Below are positions 22,218 to 30,343 of a DNA stretch of 36,626 bases, one piece after another (the first letter of the stretch is position 1; each line of letters opens with the position of its first letter). The notes beneath the pieces are model-generated. The model searched no databases and was not told where the DNA came from. It saw only the letters and a program-made list of their open reading frames with translations. This DNA is from Acidobacteriota bacterium (GTDB lineage Bacteria; Acidobacteriota; Terriglobia; UBA7540). The position numbers were made by a program, and so were the translations under genes. The DNA lies in NCBI GenBank assembly GCA_902812365.1, contig CADDZC010000039.1, positions 1-36,626 of the forward strand. Reading direction: 5' to 3'.

Positions 22218-22554
22218 GGCGCTCGAGCGGCGCAAGGGGCGACGCGGCTGAGGGGAATCGACCGCCTGCCACAGCAGAGGCGCGCCGCCCGGAGGTCCCG
22301 GTACCCCGCCCATTCCGACGGTCTATTACTGAGTTGACATTATAAGTGAGGATACTTATCCTGGGAGACGCCCACCGTCCCGCCACGGCAGGCCACGCCC
22401 CGGCTCGGCGCGCAAGTTCCTGTTCTTTCCTGCCGATAAGGGAGGGGGAAGCGTGCGACCAGGCAAAAAGGAGGCCTCGCGTGCGAGACGGCTCGATTGA
22501 CGACGTCATTCCCCGTTGGATGGTTTCTAGGGTTGTCGGAGGTTGATTCAGGGA
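22218..22554 (+). other. galM-pilB intergenic region with long pilB leader
   Basis: This 337-base gap holds the promoter at 22334-22362 and then a leader of about 185 bases. The leader includes a direct repeat GCGTGCGA (22451-22458 and 22479-22486), a short dyad CTCGC-GT-GCGAG (22476-22487) and the palindrome TGACG-A-CGTCA (22498-22508). I looked for a c-di-GMP (GEMM) riboswitch and did not find its conserved core. A 66-codon open frame starting at 22346 is not convincing. Confidence 0.45.
22334..22362 (+). promoter_or_regulatory. Promoter of the pilBTC cluster, overlapped by two dyads
   Basis: TTGACA (22334-22339) is followed by a 17-base spacer and TATCCT (22357-22362). Two inverted repeats overlap it: ATAAGT-GAGGAT-ACTTAT (22342-22359) and AGGATA-CT-TATCCT (22349-22362), the second covering the -10 box. 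The arrangement suits a repressor that blocks polymerase. It does not match the sigma54 promoter pattern known for several pilus genes. Confidence 0.62.
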
Positions 22555-24285
22555 ATGCCCGCCACACTGGACGAAATTCTGTTGCGTGAGAAACTGGTGT
22601 CGCCGGATCAGCTCCGGCAGGCCGTGGAACACCAAAAAATGCACGGCGGACGGCTGGGCAACGTTCTCGTCAAGCTGGGGATGATCGGCGACGATCAGGT
22701 CACCTCGGCCATGTCTCGCCTGTATGGGATTCCGGCGGTCGATCCGCTGGAGCTGGAGATTGACCCGGCCGTGCTCAAGCTCGTGCCGCTCGAGACGGCC
22801 CTGAAGTATCAGGTGTTGCCGATTTCGCGCGTCGGCGCGACGCTCAAGCTGGCCATGGCCGACCCGACGAACGTGCTCGCCATGGACGACATCAAGTTCA
22901 TGACGGGGTACAACGTCGATCCGGCGCTGGCCTCCGAGGCGGCCATCAGCGAGGCCATCAAACGCCACTACGGGAACGTTGAAGAGGACGAGCGGAAGAA
23001 GGAGATTGAGGACCTGGTCAGCTTCATTGATGAAGATCAGGCGGAAAGCCTCGAGCTCGAGGCCGAAGACGACGGCACGCTGAACCTGGCGGCGCTCGAG
23101 AAAGCGGCCGAAGAAGCTCCCGTCATCCGCCTGGTCAATTACATCCTGACCGATTCGGTCCGCCGCGGGGCGAGCGACATCCACTTGGAGCCTTATGAAA
23201 AGGAATACCGCGTCCGCTACCGCATCGACGGCCTGCTCCAGCACATCATGAGCCCCCCCTTGAAACTGCGCGACGCCATTGTCAGCCGCGTCAAGATCAT
23301 GGCCAAGCTCGACATCGCCGAAAAGCGCCTGCCTCAGGACGGCCGCATCATGATGAAAATGATGCTGAATGGCAAGAAGAAGCAGATCGACCTCCGCGTG
23401 TCCATTCTCCCCACCCTGCACGGCGAAAAGATCGTCATGCGCCTGCTCGATAAAGAAAACCTGCGGCTGGACATGACCAAGCTCGGCTTTGAGGCCGAGT
23501 CTCTGGCGAAGTTCACGCGGGCCATTTTCAAGCCCTATGGCATGGTGTTGGTGACCGGCCCCACGGGCAGCGGCAAGACGAATACGCTGTATTCGTCGAT
23601 TGCTCAACTCAACCGGGTGGATACGAATATCATGACCGCCGAAGACCCGGTCGAATTCCAACTGCCGGGCATCAACCAAGTCCAGATGAAGGAGCAGATC
23701 GGCCTGAACTTCGCGGCCGCCTTGCGGTCGTTCCTGCGGCAAGACCCGAACGTCATCCTGGTGGGTGAAATCCGTGATTTCGAGACGGCCGAGATTGCCA
23801 TCAAGGCGGCCCTGACCGGCCACCTCGTGCTCTCCACGCTGCACACCAACGATGCTCCTTCCACGATTTCGCGGCTCATGAACATGGGCATCGAGCCGTT
23901 CCTGGTGGCCACCTCCGTCCACCTCATCGCCGCCCAGCGCCTGGTGCGCCGCTTGTGCGCGGACTGCAAGGTCGTGGATGACAAGAACCCTCAGGTGCTC
24001 ATTGACGCCGGATTCACGCCGGCGGAAGCGAAGACCGTGAAGGTCTATAAGCCCAAGGGATGCGCCGCTTGCAACGACCGCGGATACAAGGGGCGGGTGG
24101 GTCTTTACGAGGTGATGGAGATCACCGACGACATTCGGGAACTGATCCTGGTGGGAGCGTCGACGATTGAGCTGAAGCGCAAAGCCGTCGAGCAGGGGAT
24201 GATTACCCTGCGGCGGAGTGGCCTCATCAAGGCCATGAACGGCGTTACCAGCCTGGAGGAAGTGATCCGCGAAACGGTGCTCTGA
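22555..24285 (+). CDS. pilB: Type IV pilus assembly ATPase PilB
   Basis: This 576-residue GspE/PilB-family ATPase powers pilus extension. An N-terminal MshEN-type domain (about 1-140, with LGNVLVKLGMIGDDQVTSAM) may bind cyclic-di-GMP, which is an inference from the family. Walker A is GPTGSGKT at 335-342 and Walker B ILVGEIRD at 401-408; the Asp box (TAEDPVEF) and His box (GHLVLSTLHTND) are intact. Four zinc cysteines at 468, 471, 503 and 506 are typical of PilB/GspE. ATG 22555 gives the family start (MPATLDEILL); a TTG at 22543 is possible but would abut GGAGG with no spacing. The next gene is pilT, 26 bases away. Confidence 0.95.
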   Translation: MPATLDEILLREKLVSPDQLRQAVEHQKMHGGRLGNVLVKLGMIGDDQVTSAMSRLYGIPAVDPLELEIDPAVLKLVPLETALKYQVLPISRVGATLKLAMADPTNVLAMDDIKFMTGYNVDPALASEAAISEAIKRHYGNVEEDERKKEIEDLVSFIDEDQAESLELEAEDDGTLNLAALEKAAEEAPVIRLVNYILTDSVRRGASDIHLEPYEKEYRVRYRIDGLLQHIMSPPLKLRDAIVSRVKIMAKLDIAEKRLPQDGRIMMKMMLNGKKKQIDLRVSILPTLHGEKIVMRLLDKENLRLDMTKLGFEAESLAKFTRAIFKPYGMVLVTGPTGSGKTNTLYSSIAQLNRVDTNIMTAEDPVEFQLPGINQVQMKEQIGLNFAAALRSFLRQDPNVILVGEIRDFETAEIAIKAALTGHLVLSTLHTNDAPSTISRLMNMGIEPFLVATSVHLIAAQRLVRRLCADCKVVDDKNPQVLIDAGFTPAEAKTVKVYKPKGCAACNDRGYKGRVGLYEVMEITDDIRELILVGASTIELKRKAVEQGMITLRRSGLIKAMNGVTSLEEVIRETVL

Positions 24286-24311
24286 GAGCCCCAGCGAGGA
24301 GAACCAAGACG

Positions 24312-25442
24312 ATGGCCTTGCCCACATTGACGGAATTACTCAGACGCATGGTGGATTCGGGCGGTTCGGACCTGCATCTGACCGCCAATTCCCCGCCGCG
24401 CCTGCGCATTCACGGGGAGCTGAAACCCTGCGAGGACCTGCCCGTGCTCGCTCCGGCCGACACCAAGGCCCTGGCCTACAGCGTGCTGACCGACGCCCAG
24501 AAGCATCGCTTCGAGGAGAACCTGGAGCTCGACTTCTCCTTTGGCATCAAGGGCGTCGCCCGCTTCCGGGGCAACCTGTTCAACCAACGCGGCGCCGTCG
24601 GCGGCGTGTTTCGCGTGATTCCCTTCGAGACCAAGACCTTTGAAGAGCTGGGGTTGCCGCCGGTGCTGCGCAAGCTGTGCGAAAAGCCGCGCGGGTTGAT
24701 CCTGGTCACCGGACCGACCGGCAGCGGCAAATCGACGACGCTGGCCACCATGCTCGACCTCATCAATCGCACCCGCTATGAGCACATGATTACCGTCGAG
24801 GACCCCATCGAATTTGTCCACCCCCATAAGAAGTGCCTGGTCAACCAGCGCGAGGTGGGCGCGGACACCCATTCTTTCGCCAACGCCTTGCGCGCCGCTC
24901 TGCGCGAGGATCCCGACGTGGTGCTGATCGGCGAAATGCGCGATCTCGAAACCATCGAATCGGCTCTGCGCATCGCCGAAACCGGACATTTGACCTTCGG
25001 AACGCTCCACACCAACAGCGCCGCCTCCACCATCAACCGCATCATCGACGTGTTTCCCGCCCATCAGCAATCGCAGATTCGCACCCAGTTGTCGCTGGTC
25101 CTGGAAGGCGTGTTGTGCCAGGCCTTGCTGCCCAAGGCCGACGGCCGCGGCCGGGTGATGGCGATGGAAATTCTCATTCCCAATTCGGCCATCCGCAACT
25201 TGATCCGCGAAGACAAGGTGCACCAAATCTACTCGGCCATGCAGTCCGGCCAGGAGAAGTTCGGCATGCAGACTTTTAATCAATCGCTTTATTGGCTCTA
25301 CCAGCAAAAGCTGATCACTCTGGAGCTGGCGCTGCAGCGGTCGTCCAACCCCGACGAGCTGCAGGCGATGATGAACCGCGGAGCGCCTGCCGCGCCCGCC
25401 CAGCGGCCGGCGGCGGCGTACCCGCCTCTGGTGAAGCATTAG
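24312..25442 (+). CDS. pilT: Type IV pilus retraction ATPase PilT
   Basis: This 376-residue protein drives pilus retraction and twitching. Walker A is GPTGSGKS at 134-141 and Walker B VVLIGEMR at 203-210. The PilT-specific AIRNLIRE motif is at 293-300, which separates it from PilB and PilU. The start at 24312 follows AGGAGA about ten bases upstream. After the family end comes a short Ala/Pro-rich tail. It is followed by pilC on the same strand, so the three pilus genes probably form one operon from the promoter at 22334. Confidence 0.95.
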   Translation: MALPTLTELLRRMVDSGGSDLHLTANSPPRLRIHGELKPCEDLPVLAPADTKALAYSVLTDAQKHRFEENLELDFSFGIKGVARFRGNLFNQRGAVGGVFRVIPFETKTFEELGLPPVLRKLCEKPRGLILVTGPTGSGKSTTLATMLDLINRTRYEHMITVEDPIEFVHPHKKCLVNQREVGADTHSFANALRAALREDPDVVLIGEMRDLETIESALRIAETGHLTFGTLHTNSAASTINRIIDVFPAHQQSQIRTQLSLVLEGVLCQALLPKADGRGRVMAMEILIPNSAIRNLIREDKVHQIYSAMQSGQEKFGMQTFNQSLYWLYQQKLITLELALQRSSNPDELQAMMNRGAPAAPAQRPAAAYPPLVKH

Positions 25443-25520
25443 AGGCCGGCTGGAGCCTGGCGGGCGGCGACGGCCGCCCGCCAGGCTTCGGGCCGGCCGA
25501 TGGTGAGGAGGTATTCCATC

Positions 25521-26717
25521 ATGGCACCCGTTCCATCCCGCGTTGCCCCCGCCGGGGCCTCGGCCAGCGGCGGCTGGAGTTGGTTCCGCCAGGCCCTGGG
25601 GTCGATCATGCCGGCCGCGCCGGCGGTCACCGGAGCCGGCGAGCGGGCCGCCAGCCCCAGGAAGCGGTTCCAAGGGAAGGTCAAGCCGAAAGAGCTGGCC
25701 GTCTTCACCCGCCAGTTCTCGGTGATGATCGGAGCCGGCCTGCCGCTGGTTCAGGCGCTGGAGATCTTGGCCGGGCAGCAGGAAAACAAGGCCTTCGCGC
25801 GGGCCTTGACCGATGTCCGGGCGATGGTCGAGAGCGGCTCGACGCTGTCTCACGCGCTGCGCCAGCACCCCAAGGTCTTCGACCACCTTTATACCAACAT
25901 GATTGAAGCCGGGGAGACGGGCGGCGTGCTGGACGGTATTTTGCAGCGCCTCTCCGCCTACATCGAAAAAGCCGTCAAGCTCCGCCGCGCCGTCCAATCG
26001 GCCATGATTTATCCGGTCGCGGTGCTGGTGATCGCCGCCGGCGTCATCCTGCTGCTGCTGTGGAAAGTCGTGCCGATTTTCGCCACGCTGTTTGAGGGCT
26101 TGGGGGCCGCGCTTCCCTTGCCGACCCGTATGGTGATCAGTCTGAGCCATTTCGTGGCCAGCTTCGCCTGGATCATCATTCTGGCCGCCGCCGCCGCCGG
26201 CTTCGCACTCAAGCAGTACTACGCCACGCCCAACGGCCGCATGAAGATTGACACGCTGATCCTGCGGGTCCCCGTCCTCGGCAGCCTGATGCGCAAGATC
26301 GGCGTGGCCCGCTTCACCCGCACGCTCGGCACCCTGATTACGAGCGGCGTTCCGATGCTCGAGGCGATGGATATCACGGCACGCACGGCGGGCAACGCGG
26401 TGATTGAGAAGGCCATTCTCGAGGTTCGCAAAGCGGTCGAAGCCGGCCAGACCATCGTCGATCCCTTGCGCAAGACGGGAGTGTTTCCCAACATGGTCAC
26501 CCAAATGGTGGGCGTCGGCGAGCAGACCGGCGCTCTTGACTCCATGCTGCAGAAGATCGCCGACTTCTATGAGGACGAAGTGGACGCTGCGGTCGCCGAC
26601 CTGCTGACGGCCATGGAGCCGATCATCATTCTGTTTCTCGGCGTCGTCGTGGGCGGCGTAGTGATTTCGATGTACCTGCCGCTGTTCAGCTTGATCGGCA
26701 AGCTGGCCGGAGGCTAG
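25521..26717 (+). CDS. pilC: Type IV pilus inner-membrane platform protein PilC
   Basis: This 398-residue protein carries two T2SSF domains: the first from about 55 (ELAVFTRQFSVMIGAGLPLVQAL), the second from about 260 (RFTRTLGTLITSGVPMLEAMD). Three hydrophobic segments are visible, at about 165-190, 212-235 and 365-392 (MEPIIILFLGVVVGGVVISMYL). PilC is the membrane rotor or platform that couples PilB and PilT to pilin addition and removal. ATG 25521 has GAGGAGGT eight bases upstream; an in-frame ATG at 25500 precedes that ribosome site and was rejected. The N-terminal 45 residues are Ala/Pro-rich and not conserved. Pilin genes are not in the window. Confidence 0.94.
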   Translation: MAPVPSRVAPAGASASGGWSWFRQALGSIMPAAPAVTGAGERAASPRKRFQGKVKPKELAVFTRQFSVMIGAGLPLVQALEILAGQQENKAFARALTDVRAMVESGSTLSHALRQHPKVFDHLYTNMIEAGETGGVLDGILQRLSAYIEKAVKLRRAVQSAMIYPVAVLVIAAGVILLLLWKVVPIFATLFEGLGAALPLPTRMVISLSHFVASFAWIIILAAAAAGFALKQYYATPNGRMKIDTLILRVPVLGSLMRKIGVARFTRTLGTLITSGVPMLEAMDITARTAGNAVIEKAILEVRKAVEAGQTIVDPLRKTGVFPNMVTQMVGVGEQTGALDSMLQKIADFYEDEVDAAVADLLTAMEPIIILFLGVVVGGVVISMYLPLFSLIGKLAGG

Positions 26718-26760
26718 ACGAACCCTCGCCGCGCCCGAGAACGGATCGGAGCCAGCCCTT

Positions 26761-28614
26761 ATGGAAGCCACGTTCAAGTCGAGCGAGAGCGCGCGGCCGG
26801 CGGCCTCGCCCCTGCGTCGCACGCGCCTAGCCATCCCCATTGTGATCAGCGGCAAGGACGCCAACGGCCACTCCTTTCGGCAGAATTCCCGCACCATCGT
26901 GGTCACCAACCGCGGCGTGCTGATTGAAGCCGTTCAGCAGTTGTGGCTCGGGGCGGAGATCCAGCTTGAAAATCGCCAGCTCGGGCGCACCGCCGTCGGG
27001 CGGGTCGTCTGGTGGCCGAGCGAATCGTCGTTGATGCGGGCCAACGAAGTCGGCATTTACTTGCCGGAGGCCGAGGAGTTCTGTGGCCTCGGCGGCGAAG
27101 CGCCCGCCGATTCGGCCGCTTCGGCCCCGGCCGCGCCGCCCCCGGTGATCGCCGAAACCCCGGCCTCCGCCGAATCGGCCGGACGCTCGCTCGGCCCCGG
27201 CCGGCCGCCAGAGGAGCAAGCTCCCGCCGCCGGCGAGCCTACCGCGAACGCGGTCCCGGCGGATGCTCCTCCAACCCGGGTCGCGCCGCCTCCATCGGAC
27301 GCGGCCGAGGCTTCGCCCTCCGGGGCGGAGCCGGCGGAGGTGTCCGTGGAACCCGCCGAGCCGTTCGTGCCTCTCGTGCCGGGGGACGAAATTATTGAAA
27401 CCGTAGCCGTCGAGGAGGACGGCGCGCTGCCCCTGGCCGCCGAAGAACCGGCGGGGGCGGCCGGAGGCGCGGCTCCGGAATCCGTTGCCTCGCTCGCCGC
27501 TGAGCTCGAAAAACGCCTGGTGGAATCTCTCCAGCAGCAAGCCAGTTCGATTGAAGACCGGCTGCACGGCTCGCGCGCCCAAGCCGAGCAGATGCTGAGC
27601 AAGCTCGAAGAGCTCGAGCGGCAGACGCAAGCGCGGCTGGAGGCTTCCGCCGCCACGCTCGAGCGCACCGTCCTCGCCTCGATCGAGCGGCGGGTGGCCC
27701 CGCTCGGCGACCGGCTGGCCGAGTCGCGCGCCGAGGTCGAGCGGATGCTGGCCGAGCTGGCGGAGTTGGAAAAGCGGGCGCAGGCCAACGTTGAAGAGGC
27801 GGCGAGCCAAGCGGAACAGAAAGTGATGGCGGCGGTCGAGCAAAGGCTCGGCTCCGCCGCCGAGCGCCTGGAGAGCTCGCGCTCCCAGGTGGAAGCCATG
27901 CTCGCCCAGCTCGACGAGCTCCAGGCCGCCGGGCAGGCGGAAATCGCCCGAGTCCGCGCCACCCTCCCCGAGGTGAGCGGCGAGGCCGTGCAATTCGCCC
28001 TGGAAGGCATGAGCGAACGCCTGCGTGCCGAGGTGGAGACGGTCGGCTCCCACGTCGTCTCCGAGACCCGCGAGCGCGTGCGCCAGGAAGGCCAGGCGGC
28101 CATCCGAGCCTTCGTCGACAGCGGTGAGCTGGAGGCCAATCTGCAAAAGGTGCTCGAGAACCAAGGTGCGGCGCTCTTCGCTCATCTCCAGAAGCAATCG
28201 GCCCATTTCAGCGAGCGGACTCTGGCCGAGTTGCAGCAGAAATCCGACGACATGGTGCTGGCGGCGTCCCGGATCCTTGGCCAGCGCGCCGCCTCGGCGC
28301 AAGAGAACGTGCGCAGCGCGATTGCCAGCTCGCAGGCCGAGTTTGAGCGCGCCACCGAGCAAGCGATGAACTCGGCGAGCGAGCGGCTGGCCCACAAGCA
28401 GCAACAGTGGGTCGAGGAAGCGTCCCGCGAGGTTCGCCAGGTCGTCGACGAGCTGGTGGATTCGGCCGGATCGAGAATGCGCCAGCTTGCCGAGGCCAAC
28501 CTCGAACTGATGAACCAAACCCTTGCCGCCCGCCAGAAGTCTTTCGTCGAGGAGACCACCCAAGCCCTGCGCGAAAAGATCGGCGAGCTGCTGGCGCGGC
28601 TTCAACAGTCTTGA
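26761..28614 (+). CDS. PilZ-like domain plus long coiled-coil protein, function unknown
   Basis: This 617-residue protein has three parts. Residues about 15-110 look like a PilZ-type beta-barrel (RRTRLAIPIVI, then VVTNRGVLI, then GRVVWWPSE), but the usual D/N-x-S-x-x-G loop is degenerate (V-x-T-x-x-G), so cyclic-di-GMP binding is doubtful. Residues about 110-250 are an Ala/Pro/Glu-rich linker. From about 255 to the end the chain is nearly continuous coiled coil, rich in Ala, Glu, Gln and Arg, with a 51-residue internal period. No signal peptide or membrane segment is seen. It lies 43 bases after pilC on the same strand, so a role at the pilus base or in its regulation is suggested by position only. 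It could instead be a scaffold unrelated to pili. Confidence 0.78.
   Translation: MEATFKSSESARPAASPLRRTRLAIPIVISGKDANGHSFRQNSRTIVVTNRGVLIEAVQQLWLGAEIQLENRQLGRTAVGRVVWWPSESSLMRANEVGIYLPEAEEFCGLGGEAPADSAASAPAAPPPVIAETPASAESAGRSLGPGRPPEEQAPAAGEPTANAVPADAPPTRVAPPPSDAAEASPSGAEPAEVSVEPAEPFVPLVPGDEIIETVAVEEDGALPLAAEEPAGAAGGAAPESVASLAAELEKRLVESLQQQASSIEDRLHGSRAQAEQMLSKLEELERQTQARLEASAATLERTVLASIERRVAPLGDRLAESRAEVERMLAELAELEKRAQANVEEAASQAEQKVMAAVEQRLGSAAERLESSRSQVEAMLAQLDELQAAGQAEIARVRATLPEVSGEAVQFALEGMSERLRAEVETVGSHVVSETRERVRQEGQAAIRAFVDSGELEANLQKVLENQGAALFAHLQKQSAHFSERTLAELQQKSDDMVLAASRILGQRAASAQENVRSAIASSQAEFERATEQAMNSASERLAHKQQQWVEEASREVRQVVDELVDSAGSRMRQLAEANLELMNQTLAARQKSFVEETTQALREKIGELLARLQQS
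27559..28170 (+). repeat. 51-codon periodic repeat in the coiled-coil region
   Basis: Units begin at 27559, 27712, 27865 and 28018, exactly 153 bases apart. The first three share the pattern R-L-x-x-S-R-[AS]-x-[AV]-E-x-M-L-x-[KQE]-L-x-E-L; the fourth (ERLRAEVETV) is degenerate. The exact period indicates growth by tandem in-frame duplication. 51 is not a whole number of heptads (7.29), so the coil register must shift within each unit. Confidence 0.65.
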
Positions 28615-28625
28615 CAAGCCGGAGC

Positions 28626-28645
28626 GGGCGGCGTTCTTGCCGCCC
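28626..28645. terminator. GC-rich stem-loop between convergent genes
   Basis: A perfect 7-bp stem (GGGCGGC with GCCGCCC, six-base loop) lies in the 49-base gap between the coiled-coil gene and the convergent PilZ gene. No T-run follows on either strand, so it may aid termination or protect 3' ends rather than act as a classical intrinsic terminator. Confidence 0.35.
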
Positions 28646-28663
28646 CGCCGCCCCGGCCCGCCC

Positions 28664-29557
28664 TCATCCCTCCTCGGCGGACACGAACTTCACCCCGACC
28701 AGCGCCCGCACCCCCTTCTTGTCCGGCCGGCGCCACACGACGCGCGCCGACTGGGCCGGCGCCGATTCGGCGACACCGTAGCCGACCACGATGTGGATCG
28801 ACTCGCCCAGAGTGAGGTTGAGGCCGCAGGTGAAGCTGAGCCCGGTTTTCGAAAGGTCGGAGGTTTCCGTCTCCTCCGACTCGCCCGAAGCCAGTTTGAC
28901 GAGGATCGGCACCTTGAGGGCCAGCCGCCGCGCTCCCCGCCGCTCGGCTCCCGTCTTTTCGTCCGCCGGAGGTTTTTCGCCCGCCCCGAGGGCCGCGCGA
29001 TCCGGCCCCGCCGGCGGCGCCACGCCTCCGCCCGTCACCTGCAGGGGCAGCGGGCGGCCGGAGGTTCCTTCGCCCGGACTGCCCACCTCCCATTTGGCCA
29101 CGAGGCGGCAGCCGGCGCACAGCCGCGGCAGGAACGTCCGGGTGCGCAGCGTTTCATACTCGGCCGGCGTGATCCGCACCACTTCCTGGCGCCCGCACAC
29201 CTGGCAGGTCAGCAGCGCTGCGATCCCCGGCTGGTCTTCCATCGAGATCTCCTCGAAGGCGATGCCCCAGAAGTCCGGCATGGAAGCGGAAAGCGCCACG
29301 CCCCATTCCGGCAGGCCGTCGTAGCTCTGCGGGCAGGGCCCGGTCAGTTGAAAGATGGCGGTGAAGTTGTTGGCGAGGTTCGTAATTTCAACGTCGGCGC
29401 CGGCGCGGGGGGTGGTGCTGAGACCGATCCGCGCCCCGTCGCGGCTGATTTCCACCGTCGAGGCCTCTTCGGTAAAAGGGCTGCCCGCCGCATCCACGCC
29501 CTTGACGGTGATGGGAATGCGGAGAAACATCCGTGCGGTTTTGCGGCGGTCTAGCAT
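28664..29557 (-). CDS. Tandem PilZ domain protein with a CxxC...CxxC insert
   Basis: This 297-residue cytoplasmic protein has a PilZ domain at about 4-105 (RRKTARMFLRIPITV, then EISRDGARIGL), a middle segment with Cys118, Cys121, Cys147 and Cys150 arranged as a zinc-ribbon-like pair, a Gly/Pro-rich linker (about 160-205), and a second PilZ domain at about 206-293. The second has an Arg-rich start (RRGARR) and the canonical D-x-S-x-x-G (DLSKTG, Asp234 to Gly239), so it could bind cyclic-di-GMP. In the first domain the loop is E-x-S-x-x-G. ATG 29557 follows a strong GGAAGGAG; the frame is open upstream but without a good start. The gene converges on the pilus cluster, which suggests linked control. 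Confidence 0.83.
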   Translation of the reverse strand: MLDRRKTARMFLRIPITVKGVDAAGSPFTEEASTVEISRDGARIGLSTTPRAGADVEITNLANNFTAIFQLTGPCPQSYDGLPEWGVALSASMPDFWGIAFEEISMEDQPGIAALLTCQVCGRQEVVRITPAEYETLRTRTFLPRLCAGCRLVAKWEVGSPGEGTSGRPLPLQVTGGGVAPPAGPDRAALGAGEKPPADEKTGAERRGARRLALKVPILVKLASGESEETETSDLSKTGLSFTCGLNLTLGESIHIVVGYGVAESAPAQSARVVWRRPDKKGVRALVGVKFVSAEEG

Positions 29558-29578
29558 GAAGCTCCTTCCGGCCCTTGC

Positions 29579-29635
29579 CGTTAACAACTGAATAGTTAAC
29601 GCGTCTCTTATACAGCATTTGGCCCAGGCCGGCAA
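29579..29635 (-). promoter_or_regulatory. Promoter of the tandem PilZ gene with a downstream dyad
   Basis: On the minus strand, TTGCCG (29635-29630) is followed by a 17-base spacer and TATAAG (29612-29607). The start would be near 29600. A perfect inverted repeat, CGTTAAC-N9-GTTAACG (29579-29601), covers about +1 to +22, where a bound repressor would block transcription. The PilZ ATG lies 22 bases further on. The AT-rich dyad stands out from the GC-rich surroundings. Confidence 0.52.
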
Positions 29636-29677
29636 TCCATTTTCGAGCCCGGCCAACCCGAACCCCGCCCGCACCCA

Positions 29678-30343
29678 TCAGGCCGGGCCGGCGCTCCGCC
29701 GCAATCGCTCGACGGCCGCCCGCACGCCCTCCGCCGCCCCGAAAACCGCCGACCCCGCCACCAGCACGTTGGCTCCCGCGTCCACCACCAGGCGGGCCGT
29801 CTCCTGATGAATGCCGCCGTCGACCTCGAGCTCGCAGTCCAGGCCGCGGCGCTCAATCTCCTGCCGGAGCCAGCGAATTTTGCCCAAACTTTCCGGAATA
29901 AAGTCCTGGCCGCCAAACCCCGGGTTGACGGTCATCACCAACACCAACTCGAGCTGGCCCAGGATCTCCGAGAGCGTGGCCGCTGGCGTCGCCGGGTTGA
30001 GCGCCACGCCCGCCTTTTTTCCGAGCGCGTGGATTTGCTGGATGACGCGGTGCAGATGGGGCGTCGCTTCCTGGTGGACGATCAGCGTGTCGGCGCCGGC
30101 GCGGGCAAACGGCTCGATAAAATCCTCCGGCGGTTCCACCATCAAGTGGACTTCCAGGGCCAAGCGGGTGAGCGGCCGCAGGGCTTCCACGGCCGGCGTG
30201 CCAAAGGTGATGTTGGGCACAAAGCGGCCGTCCATGACGTCAATCTGGACACGGTCCACCCCGGCGGCTTCCGCCTCGCGGACCTGCTCGCCCAGGCGAA
30301 TGAAGTCGGCGGAGAGAATGGAGGGCGCCACTTTGATCAGCAC
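29678..30343 (-). CDS. rpe: Ribulose-phosphate 3-epimerase
   Basis: This 221-residue TIM-barrel enzyme interconverts ribulose 5-phosphate and xylulose 5-phosphate. Visible family marks are KVAPSILSADF, the metal-ligand Asp35 in QIDVMDGRFVPN, His66 in EVHLMVEPP, the phosphate-binding MTVNPGFGGQ, and the catalytic Asp in EVDGGI. The start is GTG at 30343, five bases after GAGG. It overlaps the pgl stop by seven bases (GTGCTGA), so pgl and rpe are almost certainly co-translated. A longer open frame extends upstream but lies inside pgl. Confidence 0.96.
   Translation of the reverse strand: MLIKVAPSILSADFIRLGEQVREAEAAGVDRVQIDVMDGRFVPNITFGTPAVEALRPLTRLALEVHLMVEPPEDFIEPFARAGADTLIVHQEATPHLHRVIQQIHALGKKAGVALNPATPAATLSEILGQLELVLVMTVNPGFGGQDFIPESLGKIRWLRQEIERRGLDCELEVDGGIHQETARLVVDAGANVLVAGSAVFGAAEGVRAAVERLRRSAGPA

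Noticed and set aside
22363-22554. c-di-GMP (GEMM) riboswitch in the pilB leader
   Set aside because: The segment with GGCAAAAAGG looks superficially similar, but the conserved GEMM core and tetraloop/receptor parts are missing.
24336-26909. Minus-strand open frame of 857 codons opposite pilT and pilC
   Set aside because: It mirrors two well-supported pilus genes, has a composition full of His, Gln and Arg typical of antisense frames, and shows no domain.
26827-28617. Minus-strand open frame of 596 codons opposite the coiled-coil gene
   Set aside because: It is Leu/Arg/Gly-rich with the same 51-codon period as the plus strand, as expected of a shadow of a repetitive gene.
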